Positions 48,001 through 59,242 of a stretch of DNA of 64,000 bases are shown piece after piece. The stretch comes from Lathyrus oleraceus. Lineage: Eukaryota; Streptophyta; Magnoliopsida; Fabales; Fabaceae. The position numbers were made by a program, and so were the translations under genes. The stretch covers positions 259,205,332-259,269,331 of the forward strand of contig NC_066580.1 of the NCBI RefSeq assembly GCF_024323335.1. The letters are read 5' to 3'. Below the pieces are notes generated by a model. The model was given only the letters and a program-made list of their open reading frames with translations. It was not told the DNA's origin and ran no database searches. Within the stretch, counting starts at the first letter, position 1. Each line of letters opens with the position of its first letter.

Positions 48001-49862
48001 CATCTTCATCCTTTCTTTCCATCAATGGCCAATGAGTTAAAGTCTTATGGTTGGTCTTGACAAATGAGAAGTTTAACCTTCTTTGATCCAAACCAAACAC
48101 AACTTGATCCATGATCAAGTGAGTTGTTTTGTGTCCAAGATAGGTTGCTTCTTGTTTTGGCATGACAAGTTTATGGAGCTTGGCTTACTAGTCATGATCT
48201 CTAACTTGTGTTCTTTGCCTATATTTTTATTGACCGGCCTCAAATAGGTGTGACTACTACATTAGTCCACTTACGATTGCTTAACATAGCGCTACATTGT
48301 CTTATGACAAGCTAACACAACTTTACTAACTACTAACTTTAATTTGAGCATTTAATTTTTTGTCATTTATTTTGAATGTCATTTATTTCTTGCTCATTAT
48401 TCATATTAATTTTCACTTTGCTCACTTGAGCACATATTTTATGCTTATGTCATTTTTCTTTTGCTCATTTGAGCCCATTATTGTATATAAATATATTGCT
48501 ATTTTGTGTTGCTTTGTGTTTGTTTTGTGTGAACGAAATGCAAAAGGAGAAAGGACTTAGAATTAGGACTTACCTATGCTTGAAGGAGTTCAAGAACAAC
48601 TAGGCCTCATGCCTTTAGAATGCAAAATTGTTGAAGAGCAACTAGGCCTAATGCCTTTAGAATGCTAAAATCCAAATTTGATCTCAAAGGACTTCTCCTC
48701 CAAACTTATTCTTTGTCCATTACCCTTATTGTGTTGTGAACTTTTTGATGTTTGCTTTTGTGTGATAGGGATCCCATCCTGAGATTGTGAAAAGAGGACC
48801 ATTGTCATGAGTAGCCAAGTTAAGAGCCAAGCCAAATGGAGATCCTAGGAGCTTGAATTCAAATTGTTTGATTGCTTGTTTGTGTGCTAAGTCCAAAGGA
48901 AAGGAGTATCTTGAGTCATCTCTATGACTTCAAGAAAAGGAACTCCAAGGGTTTATCTTTCCCCTCTTATCTTTGTATGCTTTAGGATCAACCCTTCTCT
49001 TCTTCTCCTCACTCTAACCAAGCCAAAAGTCATTTTCAAAACTTTGACTTTGTTTCAAATTAGAAACCTAGGCCTTAAGCCATTGACTTTTCAAAAAGTC
49101 TTTTCATAAACACTCATTGCGAATAAACTTTAATCCAACTTTAACTTCATTTTGTAAATAACTTTAACTTGTAAATATAACTCATTTCAAGTTGTTTTGT
49201 GGTCAATGGCCACTTGTTAAAACTTTTCATAAACATTAGTCATAGGTTTGAGTTATCATAGTGGTTGATATAAATCTCACCTCATCCTTAGTGGTTGGAT
49301 TATAAGTCTTCCATGCTTATTATAGGGTTAACCCCTCACTAGCATGTTGAAGCCTTCCTCACATGGTGGATTGTTGGTTTAGGTTGAGTTTTCTCCCTTT
49401 GATAACAAAAGACCTTAAGACTTTTGGTCAAATCAATTCACCAATCTTTGAGATTTTTACCCCAAACTACAAGGTTTTAATCCTCCTTTATGATAGTACG
49501 TAGGCAATGAGTTCATCCATTCAAACAACAAAATTTGTAAATATAATCTATTCTCTTCTCATCCCTCCAATCTTTTGTACAAATCTTTTCACAAATACTA
49601 ACCTACAACACATATTTGCAAAAAGGGTTCCCTTAGAGTACTAAGGATGTTTTAGGTGCGTAAAACCTTCCCATTTCATAACCGACCCCCTTACCTAGAT
49701 CTCTAACATTTTTATTAGTTTTTGATTTGAAAAACTTCTTACTTGGCTTTTGTTCATTTTTTAGCCTTTCCTTTGGACAAATAAAAGTGCGGCGGCGACT
49801 CGAATTGTATGTTTACTTTTGGTTTAGTCAATAAACCTAAAGGTAACAAAAACCCCGCTACA
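45067..49862 (+). repeat. 3' LTR of Ogre copy 2 (4796 bp), subfamily II
   Basis: Starts TGTAAGACCCTAATTTTGAC and ends CCCGCTACA, where it interrupts integrase of a minus-strand Ogre copy. Its last 1.8 kb match the 5' LTR end (33866-35687) almost perfectly; its first half does not match 29098-31261 beyond the terminal bases. It has a TATA box (46585-46592). ORFs inside are not supported. Confidence 0.9.
46585..46592 (+). promoter_or_regulatory. TATA box of the copy 2 3' LTR
   Basis: TATAAATA in CAACTATAAATAACC, about 1.52 kb into the LTR, matching the position of the box in subfamily I LTRs. Confidence 0.65.
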
Positions 49863-51227
49863 ACAACATATGTGCCTTCATAATTAGGAGTCCATTTTCC
49901 CCTAGCATCTGGTTTGAAAGATAAAATCTTCTTGAGTACATGGTCACCTTCTCTGAATACACGAGGCATGACCTTCTTATGAAGAACTTTTTTCAATCTC
50001 AGCTAGTATAACTGACCATGACATATGGCAGTCAACCTCTTCTCTTCAATTAAATTCAGCTGGTCATATCAAGTCTGACAGCATTCAGCCTCGGTCAACT
50101 TGGCTTCCATCAAAACACGCAATGATGGGATCTCAACCTCCACTTGGAGCACAACTTCCATGCCATAAACTAGTGATAAAGGGGTTGTCCTTGTTGAAGT
50201 GCGAACGGATGTACGGTACCCATGCAGAGCAAATGAGAGCATCTCATGCCAATCTTTGCATGTCACAACCATTTTCTGAATGATCTTCTTGATATTCTTA
50301 TTTGCAGCTTCAACAACCCCATTCATCTTAGGTCTGTAAGGAGAAGAATTATGATGTGCAATCTTGAAGTCTTTGCAAAGAGCTTCCACCATATTATTAT
50401 TCAAGTTAGATCCATTATCAGTAATGATCTTACTTGGTACACCATACCGGCATATAATCTGATTCTTGATAAACCTTACAATAACTTGCTTGGTTACATT
50501 TGCATACGATGCCGCTTCAACCCACTTTGTGAAGTAATCAATAGCCACCTGAATGAAACAATGTTCGTTCGAAGCTTTGGGCTCAATCATACCAATTATA
50601 TCAATTCCTCACATGGAGAAGGGCCATGGAGAGGAAATGACATTCAACATTGTCGGAGGAACATGAATCTTATATGCATAAATTTGACACTTGTGGCATT
50701 TCTTCACAAACTTGCAACAGTCAGATTCCATTGTCCGCCAATAGTAACCTGCTCTCAACATCTCCTTAGCCATAGCATGCCCATTGGAATGGGTACCAAA
50801 GGAACCTTCATGGACTTCAGTCATCAATAAGTATGCTTCGTGTCTATCCACACATCTGAGCAGAACCATATCGAAGTTTCTCTTGTAAAGCACATCACCA
50901 TTCAGGTAGAAATTACCCGCTAATATTCTCAAAGTTTTCTTATCTTTCAAAGAGGCCCCAGGCGGGTAAGCCTGACTTTGAAGGAAACACTTGATATCAA
51001 AATACCACGGTTTCTCATCTTTAATCTCTTTAACAGCAAACACATGAGTTGGCCTATCAAGACGCATCACTGTCAATTTAGGAACTTCAATCCAAAACAT
51101 CACTACAATCATTGAAGCCAACGTTGCAAGAGCATCTGCCATCCGGTTTTCATCTCGAGGGATATGATGAAATTCAACTTTTGTAAAGAAAGTTGAAATT
51201 CTCCTCGCATAATCTCTATATGGTATC
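49863..51227 (-). pseudogene. Ogre RNase H end and integrase, minus strand, cut at both ends
   Basis: Read leftwards from 51227: RDYARRISTFFTKVEFHHIP (end of the second RNase H/linker), MADALATLASM, then the integrase zinc region (H..H..CCKFVKKCHKCQI). The core follows with WGIDMIG-equivalent (its Trp codon is a TGA at 50609-50611), TDNGSNLNNNMV and EAANKNIKKI, so the D, D and E catalytic residues are present. The C-terminal KWTPNYEGTYVV ends at 49863, where the LTR of copy 2 begins. The N-terminal side is cut at 51227 by the LTR of copy 3. It is close in sequence to copy 2 but less decayed. A frameshift lies near 50069. Confidence 0.92.
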
Positions 51228-52521
51228 TGTAATACCCCAAAATTTACCCTTCATCTTTCCTTGGAAGCATGGGATTGTTTCACATTGCATTAGCATCATA
51301 TTAGGTCATACTCATTGCATACTACATCAGTGACTTGGGAAATCAGGGTTTGATTGGTCACTCCTTACCAGAAGGAGCCCACACAAAGTAAGACTGAGAA
51401 ATGAACTTCATTCTCCAAATATACAAGTCTCAAGGGGTTCCATATGTCTTATTATGGTCCTCAATTCATCAGTGGAAGATTCAGAGCTCTCAGAGTGTGC
51501 ATATGGATTCAATCAGAAATCAAGGTTTCATGGCTATCTGCAACAGGCAAGGTTTGGCTGGAAGTAAAGGGGGCTCATTCATGTCATGATTATAGAGGCA
51601 TCTTGTCCTAAGAAGATCCACAATTATCACAAAAAGATCCATTGGCAATCAGTGCAATTAGTTCCTAGTCTTTTTTGCCCTAAAACTAGGGTTTGGTATA
51701 AAATCGGTTCATTTCTGATTCCTTGGGTGAAACTCATTTCCATGGCCCTCCATATGTCCACAAGGATCTACATGCAAAAAATCAACTCTTTATTTGAGCC
51801 AGAGGTGTTTCAATTGATCAATGGAATCGGAAATCAAATAGTTTGGGAAAAGTCAACTGTGGGGCCAGAAAAGTCAACTCCTGACATTTTGAAAGGGGAA
51901 TCTCAAAATTCATGCCTAAGGGAGCCTACATGTGAAATTTTATCAATGTTAAATCATGGATTCATCATTTAATCAGGAGTTGGAAAAGTTACCAAATTAG
52001 GAAATAGTTGACTTTCCATTTAGGACAAGTTTTTATGGTTTTTGCACCCACTTTAAGTCCATTTTCCACCACGATGCAAGCTCCATTTGAAAATTTCTCC
52101 AACATGAAATTTGTTCCTATTGTTCCAAGCTTTCTAGAGATATAAAGTTTGTTTCATTTGGATTAAAATTGAGAAAGTTATGCTTGGTCAAAGTAAGACA
52201 TTATTTTAGGACACTTAGAAAATTTTCTAAGTCCAAAATCTTCAAGATTTGTCAAGACTTATGGGCCAGATTTCTTGCACCTCAAGGCATATTTTGAAAA
52301 TACTTTCTTCATTACAATTGTACATTGATATGTCCTCTTTCACACCTTTTTGGAACCACCCCATTTGGATCATTGGTTTGGAAGATACACTCAACTAAAG
52401 TTGGTATCATAGGCTGAATTTTTTGACAGCATTTAGGCCAAACTGGCCCAACCATTTTGTAGCTATGGAACCTGAACTTTATGGCCATTTTTTCGCACAC
52501 TATATTTTTTAGGCTGCTACA
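51228..52521 (+). repeat. 5' LTR of copy 3 (1294 bp)
   Basis: Starts TGTAATACCCCAAAATTTAC and ends TAGGCTGCTACA, three bases before the primer site. It is much shorter than the 4.7-4.8-kb LTRs of the other Ogre copies and lacks their conserved terminal block, so it is a different family with related internal proteins. Confidence 0.88.
51697..51704 (+). promoter_or_regulatory. Possible TATA box of the copy 3 LTR
   Basis: TATAAAAT within GTTTGGTATAAAATCGG, about 470 bp into the LTR. It is the best TATA-like site there, without comparative support. Confidence 0.4.
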
Positions 52522-52523
52522 GC

Positions 52524-52541
52524 TGGCGACTCTGCTGGGGA
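52524..52541 (+). other. Primer-binding site, Arg tRNA type, copy 3
   Basis: TGGCGACTCTGCTGGGGA right after the LTR; identical to 35694-35711. Confidence 0.92.
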
Positions 52542-53426
52542 CCCGATTTCCCTAAGCGAGTCCCTCCTAGCTTTTGTAGGTATCTTGTTTGTTGGGTGTT
52601 TTTTTTCTTTTGTACAATTATTTATTTACCTGCTTTACCTTATTGCATTTGTGTACATATCATTGCTTGTATCTATTGGCTCTGCGATTGGGTTGTTTTT
52701 TTGTTGGGGTGGGATGTTCTATGAGAGATAAGCCCACTACCCAGGCTTGAGCGTACACACAGGTTTTAGAGTGGATAGTCATGAGGCTTGCGTGGCATGT
52801 TGCTACGTTAAGTCATTCATGAGACCCACATCCAGACGAGGTTTCTTTTGGATATATTTTGTCCTATGGGTGTTCCATAACGATAGATGTTCCTTTAGAA
52901 ATCGTCGACTCTGGTGACCATTTCCCGAGAACTCGGTCAAGGCCTCTCCTCCGAGACGCGTTTATGTTAGCTCTGTTGGGTGCATTCTCGTTGCTCAATC
53001 CGAGGACCCCGAGGCTGGGAACTTGCTTTAGGATATCCTATTGAGGGGAGTCAGTGGAGGTCTTTTATCCCGTAATAATGCCAAACCTTCAGTTGTAAAC
53101 ATATTATTCTCGACTAAAGGGCTGAAGCTGATGAACTTCTATTCTTAGAACCTACTAGTGAGGGGCGGGCTAAATTCAGGAAACCTTAACCTTCAACCAA
53201 CCCAGTTTTCCGGAGCAGAGCTTTGATCTTGTATTATATCCCTCAATGGGTTTCTCTTCAGACAGTGCAACCCGACAGATGTCAAGCAGATACATCAGTC
53301 CTGATTTCCATGTCACTGCATTGCATCACATCATTTTGCATTCATATCATTTAATACATGTTTATCTATTTTTAGAGGTTTATATCTTCTTCTTGATTCC
53401 GGTCGGGGTTCTCTGGTTCTTCTGAG
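52542..53426 (+). other. Untranslated leader of copy 3
   Basis: About 885 bp without a supported gene, ending at the ORF1 start. Length and placement parallel 35712-36608 in copy 2. Confidence 0.6.
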
Positions 53427-55180
53427 ATGGATATTGGCAGAAAGAGACATGCCGCCTACAAGTTTCCTGTGGTTTGTTTGGATCTCATTCAGCAGCTGAT
53501 TAAGTTAATGGATCATGGTTCGCTAGAAGGATTCCGGAAGGAGTATGGTTTGATTCTCAGTTTCGTTACGGTTCTCTCCAAAGATCAACACGATGCTCTC
53601 TTTACATTGTTGCAGTTCTATGAACCTCCATTGAGGTGTTTCACATTTCCTGATTATATCTTGGTCCCTACTTTGGAGGAGGTTGCTAGTTTTCTCAGAG
53701 TTCCTATCAGGCCGCAGTTGCTATTCTACAGTTCCGAATTTCTGCCCGATCTCAGCATGGTTGCTTCAGCCACATATTTGGGGAAGTCAGTATTGAAGTC
53801 TAATATGTGTCAGAAGGGAGGAGTCAGTGGTTTTCATTTGAGTTTCTTAGAGGGAGAAGCCAAGAAGAAGCTTGAAGATGGTGATCAGAGGGGTTTCAAT
53901 ATTGTGTTGGCTCTTTGCGTATATGGGTTTGTCCTGTTCCCTAATGTTGCAAAATTTGTGGACATAGACGCAATACGCCTCTTCGTGTTGGGAAATCCAG
54001 TGCCGACCTTGTTGGGAGATTTCTTTCATTCCGTGCATCACAGGAATGAGAATAGGAGAGGAGGATTGGTGAATTATTGTGCACCTTTGTTTTATAAGTG
54101 GTTCAGTTCCCATCTACCCAAGTCCGGAGCATTCGTTGATCTCAAGGACTCGTCGAGTTGGTCGAAGAGGCTGATTGGGTTAAGAGCTGAAGATATTTCT
54201 TGCTGGTCAGACCGGAACTTGCTTCGGGCGGATATCATTCACAGTTGTGGGAACTTCCCAAATGTACCGTTGGTAGGAAGAAGAGGAGGAATCAACTATA
54301 ATCCTTCTCTAGCAGTTAGACAGTTTGGATATGCTTTAAGAACTCCGCCTTTGGAAAAGGATGTGGAAGAATCTCTGTTTTTCCATTCTTCGCCTGATTT
54401 GACTGTATCCTATAAGGCAGCTGAGGCCTGGCTCAAGGTGATCAAGAGAGGAAGAACTGTGCTTGGAAAAGGAGATTGTAGAACTTACCCTTAGTATGAA
54501 GAGTGACTTCAAGGAAGAGTCGAAGAGTTTGGTCTGCCGTTTCTTATTGAAGAACCTTTGTATCCACCTACTCCTGAGCAGTCAACAATGGTGAGCCGAG
54601 AGGAGTATGACAAATTGAAGAATGCCATGGAGGAGCTTCAAACTGAAAACTCGGAGTTAAGTGCGAAGTTGCAAGACTATATGCATCAATTCCATGAGGC
54701 AGAATATCAGAAGGGGGAAGCCGTCAGATTGCAAGAGGAGGCAGAGAGGAAATTAGCTGTGGAGGTGGACTTCTTCAGGAAGACAGACAAACCTTGGGAT
54801 CATCTAGTTCTGAGATGAGGCGAGTCAAACAGCAGTTAACAGATGCTCATGGTAAGTTAGCTGGGTGGTAAGAGCAATGGGATGCATTTTCAGCTTCTAG
54901 GAAGGTAAAAGAGGAGAAGATGGTGGCCGAATTAACTGGTCAGATGGAGAAGTTGAAGATTCTTCTGAAGGAGAAGAACAATGAGCTTCTGTGCGCCCGT
55001 TCAACCAATGGTTACATCACGGATCAACTCAACAAGGCTCAAGAGCAGATTGAAGAATTCAAGGTGCTGACAGGTTTGAAGAAGTCCAGACTTGAAGAGG
55101 TATTCGGAGAAGATGATGGGAATTACTACAGAGAGAACATCAACAAACTGGATGGAGTTATTCACTTATCCGGCGTTTGA
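53427..55180 (+). pseudogene. Copy 3 ORF1
   Basis: The extra frame upstream of gag in this lineage. The first 355 codons are open (MDIGRKRHAAYKF start; LLQFYEPPLRCFTFPDYILV; LCVYGFVLFPNVAKFVDIDA; APLFYKWFSSHLPKS; RRGGINYNPSLAVRQFGYAL) and end at a TAG (54492-54494). A TGA follows within a few codons. After a frame change the region continues as two coiled-coil-like stretches (54558-54818: MEELQTENSELSAKLQ and heptad-like EEAERK; 54920-55180: MEKLKILLKEKNNEL and QLNKAQEQIEEF). The first part is the same domain as 36678-37433 of copy 2. A role in RNA or nuclear handling is often guessed for ORF1, but the sequence does not show it. Confidence 0.85.
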
Positions 55181-55632
55181 CAGAATCTCCCGATCATCCT
55201 GACACAGTGGCACTACTGGCTGAAGTGAGGAGCGGTCCTTATGGGTTGTATACAGGAGGCTGGTTCCTGATTTTTGTTCCTCTCTTTACTTATTATGTTG
55301 TAGTGATGATCCACATGCTTGTTATGGGAATCCTCTTTTGATATACTGTTGGCCAAGGCCTTTCTCTTTGAATTCATCTGTATGAAGGTTTTCTCTCTAT
55401 TGCATCTTGATCTCCGAAGTTTATCTATGGCTCGATCTTCTCGTGAGACCGGAATCAAGGGGTTAGAATACCCCTTGGAATCGATAAACATGTCATTGCA
55501 TTAACATATTCATTTGCATATCTTGCATAACAGGTACCACTGCGGTGTTCTCATATTATTTGGTGTTCCACTAGCAAGATAGCTGATTCAGGAATTCACC
55601 GGTACGGTACCCGCAGAAACCAGCAGAGAGCT
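55181..55632 (+). other. ORF1-gag spacer of copy 3
   Basis: About 450 bp with no supported gene; the short ORFs overlap on both strands and have no domain. gag begins at ATG 55633. Confidence 0.6.
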
Positions 55633-57928
55633 ATGGAGGGCCTACAAGCAGAACTCGCCGAGATGAGGATCCGCATGAACCAATTCATGGATGTGGTTCA
55701 GGGAGTAGCTCAAGGACAGCAAGAGCTCAGACAGATGATGCAAAGGAATCCCTCCACTACTCAACCAGAGACGTTGACTGATCCTTCAGCTGGAGAGGTT
55801 AACGGACCCAGTGGACTAGGGCCTACCCCGATCCCACATGTCAACTCCGGTCAACAGCCCGTCCATGATGACCAGGACGATCAGTTCACCCAGATGCAGG
55901 AAGACTTTGGCATGGGCCATGACATAGACCCCATGTTTAGAAGGTTAGAGGAGAGGCTGAAGGCAATGGAAGGACATAATCCTCTAGGAGTAGACGTTGC
56001 TGACTTGGGATTGGTCCTAGGCGTGAGGGTTCCACCGAAATTCAAAGTCCCAGTCTTTGACTAATACAATGACAACTCTTGCCCAAAGACTCATGTGCAA
56101 TCCTACTTCCGTAAAATGGTTGCATACTCTGACGATGAAAAGTTGCTTATGTACTTTTTCCAGAATAACCTAGCTGGGGCATCCCTGGAATGGTATATGA
56201 GGCTGGACAGAGCCCACATCCGTTGCTGGAGGGATTTGGCTGAGGCTTTCGTGAAGCAGTATCAGTATAATGCAGACATGGCTCCGGATAGAACTCAACT
56301 TCAGAATCTGTCTCTTAAAAGCAATGAGTGCTTCAGGGAATACGCTCAACGCTGGAGGGAGACAGCTTTCCGTGTTCAACCTCCCATGTTGGAGAAGGAA
56401 ATGGCTAACATGTTCATGAACACTCTGCCCGGATCTTACTTGGAGCGCCTGGTGGGTTGCAATGCCTCCAACTTTGCTGATGTAGTCTCTACCAGTGAGA
56501 GGGTGGAGAACTACCTGAAGACATGCAAGATCCAGAGCGGAGGTGGATCTTCATCAGGGGTGAAGAAGCCATTTATTGAAGGACAAAAGCAGAGAGATGA
56601 GGGTGTGAATTCTTTGTCTTCATATCAAAGCAGGGGTATCAAAAGGAACAGTTTTCAAAACTACCATCAACAACCGTATGTTGCAGCTGTGACCATTCCG
56701 GCTGCAGCACCAATACAACAACAACAACCACAACGTCAATAAACTCAGTATCAACAACAGCAACAGGGTAACAGACCCGCCTATCAGCAGAGGCAAAAGG
56801 CGATGGACCGGCGTTTCGACACTCTTCCAATGTCGTACGCTCAGTTGCTTCCTAGCCTTCAACAACTACAACTTGTGCAGTTACGCACTCTGGCTCCTCC
56901 CGTTGGCAGACTTCCGGTGGGTTACGATGGCAACGCTAGGTGTAACTTCCACTCTGGGGCACCTGGCCATAATATTGAGAAATGCAAAGCTTTTAAGCAC
57001 GTAGTTCAGAACCTCATCGATTTGAAGGCCATCAACTTTGTGTCGGCTCCTAATGTCGTCAACAATCCCATGCCGCAGCATGGTGGTGCAAATGTTAATA
57101 GGGTGGAAGGGAAAGCCAAGTCCATTAAGGATGTGCTGAAGTTGAAGACTCCGCTGTTGGAGATCAAAGAACACTTGCTGAAGGCCGATGTTTTCCTCGA
57201 TTGTGGGAAGGATTGTTTGGATTGTGCTACAAAGAGTGGAGGTTGTTTGAAGCTGCAGCAGGGCATCCAGGCCTTGCTTGACAATGGTATCCTCCAGGCT
57301 AAAGACTTGTCTGTCCAAGAGACTGTTGAAGGGGTTGATGAAGAAGTGTTTGAAGATGTTGCTGATGAATTCACAAATGTTGATCCTGTTGATTGTGTAA
57401 TTCCTGATAATGTATTTAATTTTTCCAATGTTGTTGCTGATATCCCAAACAATGTGGTTGATTCTGATGTAATTGAACTTGATTCCGATGTTTCGGATGT
57501 TTATGTTTCAATGAACGAGAATTCTGAGTACGACTGTGATGTTGCTACTATCACCATTTTCTATCCAACTGCTCAGATCAGTGTGCCAGAAGCGCAATCG
57601 GTGCCACCAGTGCGACCATCCACTACGACCATCACGACCCCTGGTCCCTTACCTTTCACCAGTGAAAGGGCCATTCCTTGGCATTATGGGGGAGTGTATA
57701 CACGCACGATCATGGAGTGGAGCAGCCACTGAAAATAGAGGAGAAGTCTGAATCTGAAGTTGAGATAGTAGATCCCGCAGTGGACAACGTCGGTGGAATC
57801 GGGTGATTCACCAGGAGTGGTAGACTGTTCTCACCACCGGTTACCCAAGCTGATAATGTTGATGCCGCGGCGAAGACCAAAGGCAAACAAGTTGTGAATG
57901 AGGGTACCTCTACAAGGTAGTCGATCAG
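55633..57928 (+). pseudogene. Copy 3 gag
   Basis: Structural capsid/nucleocapsid protein. ATG 55633 opens a helical N-terminus (LQAELAEMRIRMNQFMDVVQ) and a linker. The retrotransposon gag domain follows after an in-frame TAA at 56062-56064 (SYFRKMVAYSDDEKLLMYFF, LAGASLEWYMRL, WRDLAEAFVKQY). A glutamine-rich tract is interrupted by a second TAA at 56740-56742 in the same frame, probably from CAA. Then come the unusual Cys/His finger CNFHSGAPGHNIEKCKAFK (about 56940-56996) and an acidic tail with DVSDVYVSMNENSE. The frame ends after SSH at 57730-57732, and a shift lies between there and the protease frame at 57929. Confidence 0.87.
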
Positions 57929-58982
57929 TTGATTCAGATGCCGTCTAAGATATCTATTCTCTCACTCCTGTTGTGTTCGGAGGCACACAGGGAGGCACTT
58001 CTGAAGGTTCTTAATGCTGCTTATGTACCTCAAGAAATATCGGTAAACCAACTAGAAGGGATCGTTGCCAATGTTCATGCAAGCAACGGGTTGGGTTTTA
58101 CCGATTCTGACTTGACACCAGCCGGACGCAATCATAACAAGGCTCTGCACATCTCGATGGAATGCAGAGACACCGTGTTATCACATGTTCTGGTGGATAC
58201 AGGTTCCTCTCTCAATGTGCTACCCAAGAGAGCCCTGTCAAGGTTAGAAGTAGAAGGTTTGGTCTTGAAGCCTTCTAATCTCGTGGTGAGAGCCTTCGAT
58301 GGTTCTAAGAGGTCGGTGTTTGGAGAGGTAGAATTGCCAATTTTGATTGGATCACAAACCTTCAACACTGTCTTCTATGTGATGGATATCAGTCCCTCGT
58401 ACAGTTGCCTGCTGGGTCGTCCCTGGATCCACAATGCTGGGACAGTCTCCTCAACTCTACATCAGAAGATCAAATTCCCAGTCAATGGAAGAATTATCAC
58501 CGTATGTAGTGAGGAGGACATTCTGGTTAGTAACCTGTCTACATTCAAGTATGTAGAGGTAGAAGGTGAATTTCATGAGGCCCTTTGTCAGGCCTTTGAG
58601 GCAGTTCAGATCAAGGATGCAGCTCCGGTGGAAGAAGTTAAAGCGGGTGCCTCTATCTCGTCCTTCAAGCAGGCACAAGCCTTGGTAGATTCAGGTGTTG
58701 CCCCCGGTTGGGGACGTCTGTTGGAGTTACCGATGAAAGAAGACAACTTCGGGATTGGGAACCAACCAGCTCTGACTTCTACAACTTCAGCGCCTTAGAC
58801 TCGTCAGGGCCGATTACTTTCTCCAGCGCTGACATCATTCAGTATGGCCAGATCTCTACAATCAACAAAGAAGACGGAGATAGTGATTGCGACATCAACA
58901 ACTGGGTGCGTCCGAGGGTCCCGGGTGAAGTCATCAACAATTGGTCTTCCGAGGAGATTGTTCAAGTCACTCTTCTTGAAGA
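57929..58982 (+). pseudogene. Copy 3 aspartic protease and acidic linker
   Basis: Polyprotein-cleaving protease: SKISILSLLLCSEAHREALL lead-in, GRNHNKALHISMEC, catalytic VDTGSSLNVLPKRALSRL, VRAFDGSKRSVFGEVELPIL, and SCLLGRPWIHNAG. A linker follows (FPVNGRIITVCSEEDILVSN, ASISSFKQAQALVDSG). A frame change near 58740-58790 moves to the frame that ends VTLLEE at the putative splice donor (58983). It is collinear with copy 1, where the solo LTR interrupts the GRPW-IH junction. Confidence 0.9.
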
Positions 58983-59242
58983 GTAGTTTTCTGTGTTTGT
59001 TCATGCATGTCCAAGTCTTACGTTCCGCCCAGGGCGTAATGACTCATTGTAGGGCTCATCTATGTGAATACCTGCATTGTTTATCATAAATGAAGGACGT
59101 CTTTTGCATTCAAATATTTTGTTCACTGTCTTTCTATTTTTGCAGTTTTCAAATTTTCAAAAAAATAAAAAATATTTGGCAATGTTTAGTTTAGTTTTCA
59201 CTCACTGATCACACTCATAAGCACATACCATCACTCATGCAG
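58983..59242 (+). other. Protease-RT intron of copy 3
   Basis: A 260-bp segment beginning GTAGTT and ending CATGCAG, T-rich and full of stops. Joining 58982 to 59243 is in phase 2 and leads into an open frame reaching the RT start region; the unspliced frame stops at once (TAG). Same phase as in copies 1 and 4. Intron presence is established for Ogre; the exact borders are inferred here. Confidence 0.75.

Larger units (their letters stand above)
29098..49862 (+). mobile_element. Ogre copy 2: long, decayed, with a chimeric 5' LTR
   Basis: It has a 5' LTR of mosaic structure (29098-35687), Arg-tRNA primer site, leader, ORF1, a remnant of the protease end, intron remnant, RT, RNase H, second RNase H, integrase, a long 3' region and a 3' LTR (45067-49862). 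Gag and most of protease are deleted. The five bases before the 5' LTR (GTCAC) and after the 3' LTR (ACAAC) differ, so the two ends do not come from one insertion event. Many stops and frameshifts make it non-autonomous. Confidence 0.85.

Noticed and set aside
45067..49862. Independent solo LTR insertion
   Set aside because: It directly follows the Ogre 3' region with a weak polypurine tract, and its last 1.8 kb match the 5' LTR end of copy 2, so it is that element's 3' LTR.
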